From Methanospirillum hungatei JF-1 (GTDB taxonomy: Archaea; Halobacteriota; Methanomicrobia; Methanomicrobiales; Methanospirillaceae): DNA of 64,000 bases. Location: NCBI RefSeq assembly GCF_000013445.1, contig NC_007796.1, forward strand, positions 3,136,936 through 3,200,935, read 5' to 3'. Both the position numbers and the translations under genes were made by a program. Below are positions 9,273-18,286 of the stretch, in pieces. How positions within the stretch are numbered: position 1 is the first letter of the stretch; every line of letters starts with the position of its first letter. The notes under the pieces were generated by a model. It was not told the origin of the DNA and did no database searches. It worked only from the letters and a program-made list of their open reading frames with translations.

Positions 9273-10505
9273 CCAGAAGAACTGATTCCAAATACAAATA
9301 TTGGTGTGGTCGGTCATGTTGACCATGGCAAGACCACACTGGTAAATACCCTCACCGGCGTCTGGACTGACAGACATAGTGAGGAGATGAAACGGGGCAT
9401 ATCTATCAGACTTGGATATGCAGATGCTGTCTTTTACCGTTGCAGAAAATGCCGCGGACCTGAGGGATTGACAACAACCCCGGTCTGCACGAGATGTGAC
9501 AGTGAGACAGAACCTATTCGTGCTGTTTCTTTTGTGGATGCACCCGGACACGAGACGCTGATGGCAACCATGCTCTCAGGCTCTGCCCTGATGGACGGTG
9601 CCATGCTGGTGATTTCAGCAGCTGACCGGTGCCCGCAGCCCCAGACAAAAGAACACCTTATGGCTCTTGAACTGGTCGGGATTAAAAAAATTGTCATCGT
9701 CCAGAATAAGATCGATGTGGTCTCCCATAAGGAAGCAATCAGGAATTATGAGGAGATTAAGGCTTTTGTCAAGGGAACGATAGCGGAGAATGCACCAATC
9801 ATACCGGTATCAGCACAAAAAAATATCAATATCTGGGCACTGATTCAGGCTCTTGACGAAGTCATTCCAGAACCATCACGCCATCCGGAGGCTGATCCGG
9901 TCATGCTCATCGCCCGTTCATTTGATGTGAACCGGCCAGGATGCAGCTGGAAAGATGTCAAAGGCGGTGTTGTCGGTGGTTCGCTTATCAGGGGTCTTAT
10001 TGAGGATGGTGCCGAGATTGAGATCCGGCCGGGTATCCAGAACCAGGTGGAGAACAAGACCAAGTGGGAGCCTATCATCACCAAGGTGACAGAGATTCAT
10101 AAAGGACAGAAGAAAGTCCATGTTGCAACTCCCGGAGGTCTCCTTGCCATCGGGACAAAACTCGACCCCGCGATTACCAAAAGCGATATGCTTGCCGGGC
10201 AGGTCCTAGGTCATGTCGGAAAACTCCCGCCGGTCTGGGAGAAGATGTGGTTCTCAGTGAAACTTATGGAGCGGGTTGTCGGCTCAAATAGTGAGGTTTC
10301 CATTGAACCACTCAAACAGCGCGAGCCTTTGATGCTCTCTGTCGGGACTGCCGTAACAGTCGGTCTGGTGAGCAATACCCGGAAAGATGCAGCAGAAGTC
10401 GTTCTTAAACGTCCGGTCTGTGCCAGCATCGGGTCACCTATCGCTATCAGCAGGCAGGTTGGTGGAAGGTGGCGACTGATCGGGATGGGAACGCTGATCG
10501 AGTGA
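9270..10505 (+). CDS. eif2g: translation initiation factor aIF2 subunit gamma
   Basis: GTP-binding core subunit of the archaeal initiation factor that brings Met-tRNAi to the small ribosomal subunit. 411 residues, GTG start with a strong ribosome site. The P-loop GHVDHGKT is at 15-22, the switch region [12 protein letters not shown] follows, and there is a zinc knuckle with Cys58, Cys61, Cys73 and Cys76, then DAPGHE and NKID (G3 and G4). The C-terminal beta-barrel domains are complete. Length is typical. It heads the conserved archaeal order aIF2-gamma, PIN protein, Rpo7, Spt4, DUF359, S24e, S27ae, Kae1. Confidence 0.97.
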   Translation: MPEELIPNTNIGVVGHVDHGKTTLVNTLTGVWTDRHSEEMKRGISIRLGYADAVFYRCRKCRGPEGLTTTPVCTRCDSETEPIRAVSFVDAPGHETLMATMLSGSALMDGAMLVISAADRCPQPQTKEHLMALELVGIKKIVIVQNKIDVVSHKEAIRNYEEIKAFVKGTIAENAPIIPVSAQKNINIWALIQALDEVIPEPSRHPEADPVMLIARSFDVNRPGCSWKDVKGGVVGGSLIRGLIEDGAEIEIRPGIQNQVENKTKWEPIITKVTEIHKGQKKVHVATPGGLLAIGTKLDPAITKSDMLAGQVLGHVGKLPPVWEKMWFSVKLMERVVGSNSEVSIEPLKQREPLMLSVGTAVTVGLVSNTRKDAAEVVLKRPVCASIGSPIAISRQVGGRWRLIGMGTLIE

Positions 10506-10879
10506 CCATCCTTATCGACACCAATGCCTTTCTTATGGCATCACAATTTAAGATAGACCTCCTTGATGAACTGAAATGGATGCTCGGCTCGGTCAGAATA
10601 ATTGTGCCGGAGATCGTGATCAGGGAACTTGAGGGACTGGCAAGGGGAAAAGGGAAACATGCAGCATCGGCACGTCTTGGACTCCTGTTCGCACAGAAAT
10701 GTGAGATCATCGCATCATCAGGACAAGGCACTCCGGACGAACAGATACTGATGAGTGCGATGGATCTCCAGTGTGGTGTGGTTACCAATGACCGGAGACT
10801 TCGTGATCAGGTTCTTGATGTCGGCCTCCCTGTTGTCAGTCTTGCAGGAAAACAGAAATTAGAGTTGATTCGGAGATAA
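10502..10879 (+). CDS. PIN-domain protein, Fcf1/COG1412-like
   Basis: A 125-residue single PIN domain, a metal-dependent RNase fold. The acidic site is visible as LIDTNAFLM near the N-terminus, [11 protein letters not shown], and TPDEQIL ... [11 protein letters not shown]. The archaeal group next to aIF2-gamma is related to eukaryotic Fcf1/Utp24, which cleaves pre-rRNA, so a role in rRNA processing is inferred. A GTG start at 10469 is possible. The GTG at 10502 gives a 4-base GTGA overlap with the aIF2-gamma stop and starts directly at the PIN beta strand, so I prefer it. No antitoxin gene is adjacent, which argues against a VapC toxin. Confidence 0.82.
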   Translation: MTILIDTNAFLMASQFKIDLLDELKWMLGSVRIIVPEIVIRELEGLARGKGKHAASARLGLLFAQKCEIIASSGQGTPDEQILMSAMDLQCGVVTNDRRLRDQVLDVGLPVVSLAGKQKLELIRR

Positions 10880-10883
10880 GAGA

Positions 10884-11456
10884 ATGTATTACCGGTTGGA
10901 ACTGATTGACAAGGTGCGTGTTCCTCCTCACCGGCTTGGGGAGGATCTCACAACGGTCATTCTGGATGTGCTGCAGGAGCAGCTGGAAGGAAGTATCGAC
11001 AAGGAGATCGGGATTTTTATCGCCGTTACCAAGGTTCTCCGGATTGGAGAAGGGGAGATGGTCCCCGGTGACGGTGCGGTCTACTATGATGTAGACTTTG
11101 AAGGTCTGGCTCTTCGTCTTTCTCTTCAGGAGATTATTGAAGGGATTGTTGTAGAAACCACCAGTTTTGGTGCGTTTGTCAGTCTTGGACCGATTGATGC
11201 GATGCTTCACGTGAGTCAGATATCTGATGAATACATCAGTTATGATGAGAAGAACTCGCAGCTGATCTGTCAGGATTCAGGTCGTCATCTTGGTGTCGGG
11301 TCTCTTGTCAGGGCACGGGTTGTTACTCTGAGTCTCAACGAACGTGAACCTCGTGAAAGCAAAATTGGTCTTACCATGCGACAGGCTGGTCTTGGGAACC
11401 TAGTCTGGCTTGAAGAAGACATGAAGAACGAACAGAAAGAGAAGAGTGCGGTTTAA
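10884..11456 (+). CDS. rpoE1: DNA-directed RNA polymerase subunit Rpo7 (E')
   Basis: Stalk subunit of archaeal RNA polymerase, which with Rpo4 binds emerging RNA and aids open-complex formation. 190 residues. The N-terminal RNP-like domain begins MYYRLELIDKVRVPP. The C-terminal S1/OB fold carries GIVVETTSFGAFVSLGPID. A charged tail ends the protein. It starts 4 bases after the PIN gene stop and is followed 2 bases later by spt4, the standard archaeal pairing. Confidence 0.96.
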   Translation: MYYRLELIDKVRVPPHRLGEDLTTVILDVLQEQLEGSIDKEIGIFIAVTKVLRIGEGEMVPGDGAVYYDVDFEGLALRLSLQEIIEGIVVETTSFGAFVSLGPIDAMLHVSQISDEYISYDEKNSQLICQDSGRHLGVGSLVRARVVTLSLNEREPRESKIGLTMRQAGLGNLVWLEEDMKNEQKEKSAV

Positions 11457-11458
11457 AC

Positions 11459-11662
11459 ATGGCTAGCGCAAAGAAGAAACAACATATGGTCTGTCGTGAC
11501 TGTCACCGGGTTGTTGAAGGGACATCCTGCTCCATCTGTGGGACCTCCAATCTTACCGCAGACTGGACCGGATACCTGGTCATCATCGATCCGGAGCATA
11601 GCGAAGTAGCCCGCCGGATGAATATCACCCTCCCCGGAAGATATGCCCTTAAGGTCCGTTGA
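11459..11662 (+). CDS. spt4: transcription elongation factor Spt4 (RpoE'')
   Basis: Small zinc protein (67 residues) that pairs with Spt5 to clamp RNA polymerase on DNA and raise processivity. The zinc site is Cys12-x2-Cys15 and Cys24-x2-Cys27. The remainder, ADWTGYLVIIDPEHSEVA, is the Spt4 signature strand. Directly behind rpo7; its stop overlaps the next start by one base (TGATG). Confidence 0.95.
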   Translation: MASAKKKQHMVCRDCHRVVEGTSCSICGTSNLTADWTGYLVIIDPEHSEVARRMNITLPGRYALKVR

Positions 11663-12180
11663 TGCGAATTCTTCCTGCCCGGCACCGTCAGTTATTTAAA
11701 GAACCATTTGGCACCCTTTTTCACTCTTTTGAGGAAGTTCTCAAATTTTTACCAGGAAAAACCGTATTTAGTGTTGGTGATGTTGTCACCGCAAATCTGC
11801 TCAGGGCTGGCCGGCCTCCAGAGGTTGCCATTGTAGACGGGCATACCATGCGTCAGCCATATCCGGGAGTGAACATCCCTGAGTATCATCAGCTGCTGGT
11901 AAAAAATCCGGCTGGCGGTCTTACCGAAGACCTGATTGATGCAACACAGATAGCAGCATCTCGTCAGGGGACGGTTATTCAGGTTGAAGGAGAAGAGGAT
12001 CTGGCTGTTGTTCCGCTGGCAATGCACGCGCCTCTGGGAACTGTCATTCTCTATGGTCAGCCTGGAGAAGGAGTCGTTTTGCTCTCAATTACTCCGGCAA
12101 TGAAGAAAAGGGCAGAAGAGCTGTTCACCTGTTTTGAAGAGGTCAGCACCCCGACAGCGCGCGAGGTATTTAACATCTGA
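11662..12180 (+). CDS. GTP-dependent dephospho-CoA kinase (DUF359)
   Basis: The archaeal DUF359 family phosphorylates dephospho-CoA with GTP in the last step of coenzyme A synthesis (shown for a Thermococcus member). 172 residues. The family core is seen in KTVFSVGDVVTANLL, VAIVDGHTMRQP and VKNPAGGLTEDL. The ATG at 11662 overlaps the spt4 stop (TGATG); a TTG one codon earlier is the alternative. Its place between spt4 and S24e is conserved in euryarchaea. Confidence 0.9.
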   Translation: MRILPARHRQLFKEPFGTLFHSFEEVLKFLPGKTVFSVGDVVTANLLRAGRPPEVAIVDGHTMRQPYPGVNIPEYHQLLVKNPAGGLTEDLIDATQIAASRQGTVIQVEGEEDLAVVPLAMHAPLGTVILYGQPGEGVVLLSITPAMKKRAEELFTCFEEVSTPTAREVFNI

Positions 12181-12203
12181 CAGGCAACCTAATACGGATC
12201 TCT

Positions 12204-12542
12204 ATGGAGATTACGATTACTTCACAAACAGAGAATGTTCTGTTAAACCGGAAAGAGATCGGGTTTAGCATCACATTTACCGGAGCAACCCCGTCACGCA
12301 AGATGGTCCATGCGAAACTTGCAGCAATGCTCAGCGCACCAAAGGATCAGCTGGTGATCGGATCCCTTCACAACCGTTTCGGATTAACTGAAATAACAGG
12401 CGACGCACGGGTGTACACCTCTGCTGAATACCTGAAGAAGATCGAACCGGAGTATATCCGAAAGCGGGGTATGGCCGGAGAAGAAGAAGGCAACGCAGAT
12501 GCTCAGGATGCACCGTCCGGTGACGCTGCGGAGGCATCTTAA
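12204..12542 (+). CDS. rps24e: ribosomal protein S24e
   Basis: Small-subunit protein shared by archaea and eukaryotes. 112 residues; MEITITSQTENVLLNRKEI and TPSRKMVHAKLAA are family hallmarks. An acidic Ala/Glu/Asp-rich tail of about 25 residues follows the conserved domain and varies between species. It is followed 15 bases later by S27ae. Confidence 0.96.
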   Translation: MEITITSQTENVLLNRKEIGFSITFTGATPSRKMVHAKLAAMLSAPKDQLVIGSLHNRFGLTEITGDARVYTSAEYLKKIEPEYIRKRGMAGEEEGNADAQDAPSGDAAEAS

Positions 12543-12557
12543 GGGGGACGATGAAAT

Positions 12558-12746
12558 ATGGCAGCAAAAAAAGCAAAAAAATCAGAGAAGGCCGCAGTCA
12601 AGCGGTCAGCCTATTTCAAGGTTGAAGGAAAGAATGCAGTTCCTCAACGCAGGTACTGTCCCCGCTGTGGTCCGGGCGTTTTCATGGGTGAACACAAAGA
12701 TCGTGTTACCTGTGGAAAGTGTGGATACACTGAGTTCAAGAAGTAA
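12558..12746 (+). CDS. rps27ae: ribosomal protein S27ae
   Basis: 62-residue zinc-ribbon small-subunit protein. A Lys-rich N-terminus leads to YCPRCG and TCGKCGY, the four Cys ligands. In eukaryotes the same protein is made as a ubiquitin fusion; here it stands alone. Five bases separate it from kae1. Confidence 0.97.
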   Translation: MAAKKAKKSEKAAVKRSAYFKVEGKNAVPQRRYCPRCGPGVFMGEHKDRVTCGKCGYTEFKK

Positions 12747-12751
12747 CCCTG

Positions 12752-14314
12752 ATGAAGATCGGACCTGTACTGGGGATCGAGGGTACAGCCTGGAACCTCA
12801 GTGCTGCTCTTTTTGATGATGACCTGATTAAACTGGTCTCACATCCCTACAAACCTGTGCAGGGCGGTATACACCCGCGTGAAGCAGCCCAGCATCATGC
12901 ATCCGTCATTACCAGTGTCATTGAAGAGGTCCTGAAAGGAAATCCGACTCCGGTAGCCGTGGCTTTTTCTCAGGGTCCTGGTCTTGGTCCATGCCTTCGG
13001 ATTGTCGGGACCGCGGCTCGGGCACTTGCACTATCCTTTGATGTTCCACTCATCGGCGTCAATCATTGTGTAGCCCATGTTGAGATTGGAAGATTTGCAT
13101 CAGGATTTGACGATCCGGTCGTCCTGTATGCAAGCGGGGCAAATACCCAGGTGTTGGGATACCTGCAGGGCAGATACCGGATATTTGGAGAAACTCTTGA
13201 TATCGGAATTGGGAATGCCATTGACAAGTTTGCACGAAGTAAGGGGCTTCCCCATCCTGGCGGACCGGAAATAGAACGGATTGCAAAAAACGGTTCATAC
13301 ATCCCTCTGCCATATACCGTCAAGGGCATGGATCTTGCCTTCTCTGGTCTTGTGAGTGCCGCAAAAGATGCATCAGCCCCCCTTGAGGATGTCTGTTACA
13401 GTCTCCAGGAGACAGCCTTTGCCATGTGTACAGAGGTCACAGAGCGCGCATTGTCACAGACCGGAAAAGAACAACTGATCCTCGTCGGAGGTGTCGGGAT
13501 GAACAAGCGTCTGCAGGAGATGCTCTCCTGTATGTGCGAAGACCGTGATGCAGCGTTCTCAGTCCCGAACCCCCAGTACCTCGGGGATAATGGTGCCATG
13601 ATCGCGTATACGGGGAGGGTCATGCTTGAGTCAGGATCAGTTCTGCCGGTTGAGGAGTCACGGGTGAATCCCTCATACCGTGCAGACCAGGTCCTGGTCA
13701 CCTGGAGAGAGGAACCTTCTGGTTCTGAACGGCATCCGGATGCATATAGTGCACGGGGCGCAGAGGCCATCGTCCGGTTCTGTGATGGAGCAGCATCCAA
13801 GATCCGGGTATCAAAGCGATACCGGCATCCCGAACTAGACCGTCGACTTATTGCAGAACGAACCAGGGCTGAAGCACGACTTATCGCTGAGGCACGAAAA
13901 GCCGGGGTCAGGACTCCGATCATCAGAGAGATAACTCAGGATACCATTATCATGGAACATATCGACGGGGTGAAACTCAAAGAATGCCTCTCACCAGAGC
14001 TCCTTGAGGAGACCGGACGGATGGTCGGGAAACTTCATGCAGCACAGATTGTGCATGGAGACCTGACAACCTGCAATTTCCTTGTACATGACGGCAAGAC
14101 CTGGCTTATAGATTTTGGTCTTGCCGGAACCTCATCTGATATAGAGCATCGCGGTGTGGATATTCATGTCCTCTTCCAGGTCCTTGAGAGCACATCTAAA
14201 GATTCAGACATTCTGAAAGAGGCGTTCATCCAGGGATATCGGGAGAAGATGCCTCTGGCGGATGAGATACTGAACCGGGAGCATGAGATTGAACTGCGGG
14301 GAAGATACCTGTGA
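12752..14314 (+). CDS. kae1-bud32: KEOPS Kae1-Bud32 fusion (tRNA t6A synthesis)
   Basis: A two-domain protein of 520 residues. Residues 1-325 are Kae1, which transfers threonylcarbamoyl to A37 of ANN-decoding tRNAs; the metal-binding pair is His105 and His109 in NHCVAHVEIG. From about 335 the protein is Bud32, a small atypical kinase/ATPase (MEHIDGVKL, HGDLTTCNF catalytic loop, IDFGLA). The fused form is common in euryarchaea and keeps the two subunits at 1:1. The stop overlaps the next GTG start by 4 bases. Length and motifs are normal for the fusion. Confidence 0.96.
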   Translation: MKIGPVLGIEGTAWNLSAALFDDDLIKLVSHPYKPVQGGIHPREAAQHHASVITSVIEEVLKGNPTPVAVAFSQGPGLGPCLRIVGTAARALALSFDVPLIGVNHCVAHVEIGRFASGFDDPVVLYASGANTQVLGYLQGRYRIFGETLDIGIGNAIDKFARSKGLPHPGGPEIERIAKNGSYIPLPYTVKGMDLAFSGLVSAAKDASAPLEDVCYSLQETAFAMCTEVTERALSQTGKEQLILVGGVGMNKRLQEMLSCMCEDRDAAFSVPNPQYLGDNGAMIAYTGRVMLESGSVLPVEESRVNPSYRADQVLVTWREEPSGSERHPDAYSARGAEAIVRFCDGAASKIRVSKRYRHPELDRRLIAERTRAEARLIAEARKAGVRTPIIREITQDTIIMEHIDGVKLKECLSPELLEETGRMVGKLHAAQIVHGDLTTCNFLVHDGKTWLIDFGLAGTSSDIEHRGVDIHVLFQVLESTSKDSDILKEAFIQGYREKMPLADEILNREHEIELRGRYL

Positions 14315-14856
14315 GAATTACGTTTGTTACCAGCAATGAACACAAGGCACGGGAAGCTGCAGGAATCCTTGCAGGTCTTGCCGAGATAGAACATGTCCCC
14401 CTGGAGATTCCGGAGCTCAGGTATGAATCGGTGGCAGAGATTGCAGCGGGAAAAGCAGCGTATGCCTACTCGGTCCTGCAGCGGCCGGTCATCACCGACG
14501 ACACCGGACTCTTTATCCATGCACTCAATGGATTTCCCGGGACCTGTGCTGCCTATGTCCAGAAGACCATCGGGAATACCGGGATCCTGGCCCTCATGGC
14601 AGGATATGCAAACCGTTCCGCTACATTTGAGACAGGGATAGCCTATCATGACGGGGATTGCCAGAGATCATTCACCGGGGCTATCAAAGGAACTATCGTC
14701 CTTCCCCGGGGATGTGGAGGATTCGGATACGACCCAGTCTTTGAAGTAGATGGAAAAACCCTGGCAGAGATGACAGAAGAAGAGAAGAACCGGATCTCTC
14801 ATCGGGCTATCGGACTGCATGCATTGCGAAGATGGCTTGCTGAAGAGAAGCAGTAA
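14311..14856 (+). CDS. XTP/dITP diphosphatase (RdgB/HAM1)
   Basis: House-cleaning pyrophosphatase that removes deaminated purine nucleotides (XTP, ITP). 181 residues with GTG start overlapping the Kae1-Bud32 stop (GTGA). The N-terminus ITFVTSNEHKAREA is the family signature, followed by VITDDTGLFIHALNGFPG and GGFGYDPVFEVDGKT. All expected blocks are present. Confidence 0.95.
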   Translation: MRITFVTSNEHKAREAAGILAGLAEIEHVPLEIPELRYESVAEIAAGKAAYAYSVLQRPVITDDTGLFIHALNGFPGTCAAYVQKTIGNTGILALMAGYANRSATFETGIAYHDGDCQRSFTGAIKGTIVLPRGCGGFGYDPVFEVDGKTLAEMTEEEKNRISHRAIGLHALRRWLAEEKQ

Positions 14857-14887
14857 GACATAACCCTTATGTGAGGATACAACCCTG

Positions 14888-14895
14888 TATATAAG
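14888..14895 (+). promoter_or_regulatory. TATA-like box before the L40e gene
   Basis: TATATAAG about 25-30 bases before the L40e ATG (14919), with GGAG between them. This suggests a promoter giving a very short leader. Confidence 0.5.
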
Positions 14896-14918
14896 ACAGA
14901 TATTTACGGAGATATCAT

Positions 14919-15065
14919 ATGGCACGTTTTCCTGAGGCAGAAGCACGGCTTCTTAATGTTAAGATTTGTATGCACTGCAATGCCCGTAACCCGGTCAGGG
15001 CAGTCAGCTGTAGAAAGTGCGGGTATGTACACCTGCGTCCAAAGAACAAGGATCGGAAAGCCTGA
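14919..15065 (+). CDS. rpl40e: ribosomal protein L40e
   Basis: A 48-residue zinc protein of the large subunit, short enough to be missed by length cut-offs. It begins [13 protein letters not shown] and carries CMHCNARNP ... CRKCGY, the four zinc ligands, ending in a basic PKNKDRK tail. GGAG stands 8 bases before the ATG. It follows the pyrophosphatase by 62 bases, with its own TATA-like box. The eukaryotic relative is a ubiquitin fusion; here it is free. Confidence 0.95.
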   Translation: MARFPEAEARLLNVKICMHCNARNPVRAVSCRKCGYVHLRPKNKDRKA

Positions 15066-15069
15066 TCAT

Positions 15070-15720
15070 TCAGGCTGAATAAAACGTTACTTTTTTTCCT
15101 TTTGCACTATATTCTCCCTTGAAGGTCTCAATATTCCGTTTATACCCGATCCTGTCTGTAATTCCTATTCTGCGAAGTTCTTCTCTGACACGCATCACAT
15201 CCGCTTCATCTTCCCAGTCCGCAGTATAGACATAGATGACTTTCCGATCATCACGGGCATCCGGATCTGGTTTTGCCGTCGACACTTTTGCAGAAATGCC
15301 TAAAGTTCCTTCCCATGTCCGGTCACGGATCTGACGCCAGATATCATCCACCTGATCAGGCGGGAGAAATACCAGCCATTTTCCGGCCTTTTCAATGTCC
15401 GCAGCCCGACCATCGACATGAGGCGAATCCTGTTCAATCCACCTTGCCTGATATGTCTTGCTTGGAATGACGCCTTCCCCTTCACGAATCATCCGGTATA
15501 TCTCTTCAGGAGATTGAAACTGGCTGATGAGCAGATCGTATACTTCCGGATAAACGGTAGAGAATTCGGTAAATATTTCATGGAACAGTTCTTCGAAAGG
15601 CTCACCGCTCTCTACGATGAGAGAAAGGGATTTTTTACGCATATGCAGCTGGCTTCTGAAAAAGAACTCAAAAATGGCATATGCGCTGTCCGAGAGTTCA
15701 ACCGTATCAGCTGCGTCCAT
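15070..15720 (-). CDS. DUF1917/Bles03-like protein (putative phosphothreonine-lyase-like fold)
   Basis: 216-residue soluble protein. The C-terminal half (from about KAGKWLVFLPPDQVDDIW, then GTLGISAKVSTAK and VIYVYTADWEDEADVMRVR) resembles the DUF1917/Bles03 family, which some databases liken to phosphothreonine lyases; no activity is established. The N-terminal 90 residues are acidic and not recognised. The gene converges on L40e with 4 bases between stops and has no obvious operon partner. The family call is from memory of its motifs and is moderate. Confidence 0.55.
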   Translation of the reverse strand: MDAADTVELSDSAYAIFEFFFRSQLHMRKKSLSLIVESGEPFEELFHEIFTEFSTVYPEVYDLLISQFQSPEEIYRMIREGEGVIPSKTYQARWIEQDSPHVDGRAADIEKAGKWLVFLPPDQVDDIWRQIRDRTWEGTLGISAKVSTAKPDPDARDDRKVIYVYTADWEDEADVMRVREELRRIGITDRIGYKRNIETFKGEYSAKGKKVTFYSA

Positions 15721-15765
15721 ACTCAGGAATAATGCCTGACGGGAAAAAATAGATATTGGTTTTAT

Positions 15766-16239
15766 CTAAAACAGGGTGCTGTTCGGATACAACATGATAA
15801 GGCCGCGCCATGCTTCTTCAGCAGCATCTTCATCAGCATCAGCCTGTGCTTTCAGGGAGTTGCGGGTATCTTTATTATGTGTCGCAAGTCCGCTGCTTTT
15901 CCCAAGTTCTTCATTTGCTTCACTACTGGATACCAGGTAAAAGAGCAGCTTGGTGACATTGAATGCAACCGGATAAAATTCAGGACTGACTTTCATCGCA
16001 GTTGCAGAGTAATAAGCTGACTGGACATCGATCCGTTCACTGCTGTTCAGATTCCGGTCACTGAGACCGGTGATTACCGGTGTTACGAGGATCAGGAACT
16101 TTTCATCATCATATGGCTCTGAAGTACCAATTTTTGGGATCATGGTCATGGTGGTCGGTTCGGTTGCCGCATAACAAAACCCGCATGATGCGATGACTGC
16201 CAGGATCAGAAATACAATCTTCCACTGTTTTCGTATCAT
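15766..16239 (-). CDS. predicted secreted protein of unknown function
   Basis: 157 residues from the ATG at 16239. The first 26 residues are a signal peptide (basic start MIRKQWK, hydrophobic core, then CGFCYA before the likely cleavage). The mature part is soluble-looking and acidic and ends in hydrophobic RGLIMLYP. An upstream frame to 16347 adds a sequence without signal-peptide character and overlaps the MFS gene, so it was not used. No family is recognised. It lies on the same strand as the MFS gene, 52 bases after that stop, and may be cotranscribed. Confidence 0.6.
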   Translation of the reverse strand: MIRKQWKIVFLILAVIASCGFCYAATEPTTMTMIPKIGTSEPYDDEKFLILVTPVITGLSDRNLNSSERIDVQSAYYSATAMKVSPEFYPVAFNVTKLLFYLVSSSEANEELGKSSGLATHNKDTRNSLKAQADADEDAAEEAWRGLIMLYPNSTLF

Positions 16240-16291
16240 ATATATCACATGATTGTCTGTGTCCCCATGGGAAATAGTACCCCGTGTCCAG

Positions 16292-17479
16292 TTACCTCCT
16301 TTGTGATGGAAAAAAAGAAGCCTTTGAGAGAAATACCGGGGTGACAACGAGGACTATTACGGCAGACAAATAAAAAACTGAACTAATCCCGGTCTGGTCC
16401 ATGAATAATCCGCAGACAACGGGAGATATGATCATACCCATGCTCATGACCATGTTTATCGTTCCCATCGCTGCCCCCTGCCCCACGTCCCTGCCGGCTA
16501 TGGTGACCAGGGCATACATGGCCGGGACTGATATACCTCCTCCGATCCCCATGAGGAGGGCAAAGAAGAGATATGACCAGAGGCCTTCAAAGCCAGGTAC
16601 CAGAGCCAGTGCAACGGTTACCGTAAGACACCCTGTTGCAATGAGCAGATATTTATCAAACCGATCTGCAAGCCTTCCGCATACTCTCTGCAAAAGGGCA
16701 GTTGACAGAACTGATACCGATATTACAAGGCCGGTCTCTCCTGCAGAGAGGTTCCCGACATGGGCGGCAATGACGGGGAGAAAGACCATAAATGTTCCAT
16801 TTGCAAATGCATTCATCATTTGATATAATAATGGAATGCGAAGCCCTGGATGAATGAGCAGATGAAGTATCGAACTCTGTTCTTTTCGCGACCCCTGATA
16901 CCCGGGGAGGAAGAAGATGCAGGTAAGCAGTGCCACCCCGGTTAGCGCCCCCATACAAATAAATGCTGTATCCATGCCGGCAATATCGGTTACAATGCCC
17001 CCAAGAAAAGGCCCCAGACCCATGCCCAGAAAGAGTGAACTGGTAAACGTCCCAAGATACCGTCCTTCCATTCCGGGTGGAGCGATATCACCGATATATG
17101 CCATTGCTATGGGGAACACCATGGCTGATGCAATCCCCTGAAGAAACCGGATACCGGATAGCTCAAGCACTGATCCAGCCGGGACATAGAGGAGAGAAAA
17201 AATCGCATAGAGGAGCAGACCGATTATGATGAACTGACGTCTGCCACAGATATCGGAGTATCTTCCGAAGAATGGCATGGCGAAAGCCCGCGATAATGCA
17301 AACGAGGAGAAAATCATTCCGATCCCAAATCCGGAAGCACCAAGGGTTTCGGCAAAACGGGGAAGAAGCGGTATGACAATACCAATCCCAAGCATGGTAG
17401 AAAAAACGGCCACATAGAGTGATATGAATAATAACCGGCGATCCGTTTCGGTAATGAGAACTGGATCACTCGCAGGCAT
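16292..17479 (-). CDS. MFS transporter, drug-efflux type
   Basis: 395 residues with about 12 membrane segments. The loop 2-3 motif GRYSDICGRRQ is the MFS A-motif, and GMGLGPFLGG in the fifth segment resembles the antiporter C-motif of proton-linked efflux pumps. This suggests proton-coupled export of an organic compound; the substrate is unknown. It is transcribed away from the HAD gene. Confidence 0.88.
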   Translation of the reverse strand: MPASDPVLITETDRRLLFISLYVAVFSTMLGIGIVIPLLPRFAETLGASGFGIGMIFSSFALSRAFAMPFFGRYSDICGRRQFIIIGLLLYAIFSLLYVPAGSVLELSGIRFLQGIASAMVFPIAMAYIGDIAPPGMEGRYLGTFTSSLFLGMGLGPFLGGIVTDIAGMDTAFICMGALTGVALLTCIFFLPGYQGSRKEQSSILHLLIHPGLRIPLLYQMMNAFANGTFMVFLPVIAAHVGNLSAGETGLVISVSVLSTALLQRVCGRLADRFDKYLLIATGCLTVTVALALVPGFEGLWSYLFFALLMGIGGGISVPAMYALVTIAGRDVGQGAAMGTINMVMSMGMIISPVVCGLFMDQTGISSVFYLSAVIVLVVTPVFLSKASFFPSQRR

Positions 17480-17588
17480 ACCGTATTATTACATCTGATT
17501 CCATAAGAGAGACCCTTCCACCACGATACAGCACTATGAGATCGCTTATCATCTCCTGAGACTGATATCCTGATAGATACAACGCAGC

Positions 17589-18284
17589 ATGGCAGGTACA
17601 GATATTCGCCAGGGGTGTGGAAACCGGTTTCTCGGAATTCTGGTAGACCTGGATAACACCCTGTATGACTTTGGATATGCAAAGGAAGAGGCATGCAGGA
17701 GAGTCGTTCAGGCTATCGGAGTTGGAACAGCAGATGACTTAGTACGGACTTTTTTGTTCTCTCCCTATGGTGTTGAGAGCCCGAAAGCCATTCAGTCATT
17801 TTTATCTGAACAGGGAATCACCGATGCAGATGTGTTCATGCGTGCAGTTCAGGTGTACACGAAGACAAAAATCGAAGCGATTGAAGCGTACCCCGGAGTA
17901 TATGAAACATTATTGAAGATTCACACGGCAGGGATGAAGATCGGAGCAGTTACCAATGCAAGCCATGAGCATGCAACAGAGCGGCTCATCCATATCCAGA
18001 CCGCTGATCTTTTCGACTGCCTGGTCACTCCTGATACGGCAGGGATGAAAAAACCTGACCCGGCAATGTTTCTCCATGCTGCAGAACTTCTGAAGATTCA
18101 GCCCCACCAGATATGTGCAATCGGCGATAATCTGATCAATGATATCAGACCGGCAAAAGAAGCGGGAATGTGCACCATTCATGCAGAATATGGAAATCGG
18201 TTGCCACCGGAGTATTCAGAAGGAATTATTGCCGATTTTTCAATCAGTTCCTTTTCAGATATACTTCCGATCCTGGGACTTTAG
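17589..18284 (+). CDS. HAD-superfamily hydrolase
   Basis: 231-residue soluble phosphatase-type HAD protein. Motif I is VDLDNTLYD with catalytic Asp20 and Asp22, motif II TNASHEH, motif III KKPDPAMF, and motif IV GDNLINDI. The helical cap lies between motifs I and II. The family acts on small phosphorylated metabolites (sugar phosphates, phosphoglycolate, nucleotides), and the substrate is not predictable. It converges with the HTH-PAS gene, 2 bases between stops. Confidence 0.88.
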   Translation: MAGTDIRQGCGNRFLGILVDLDNTLYDFGYAKEEACRRVVQAIGVGTADDLVRTFLFSPYGVESPKAIQSFLSEQGITDADVFMRAVQVYTKTKIEAIEAYPGVYETLLKIHTAGMKIGAVTNASHEHATERLIHIQTADLFDCLVTPDTAGMKKPDPAMFLHAAELLKIQPHQICAIGDNLINDIRPAKEAGMCTIHAEYGNRLPPEYSEGIIADFSISSFSDILPILGL

Positions 18285-18286
18285 AT

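Noticed and set aside
10502-10879. PIN gene as a VapC toxin
   Set aside because: No antitoxin next to it, and the position between aIF2-gamma and Rpo7 is the conserved housekeeping one.
15766-16347. Longer form of the secreted protein starting at 16347
   Set aside because: Extra 36 residues hide the signal peptide and overlap the MFS gene; the ATG at 16239 gives a normal signal sequence.
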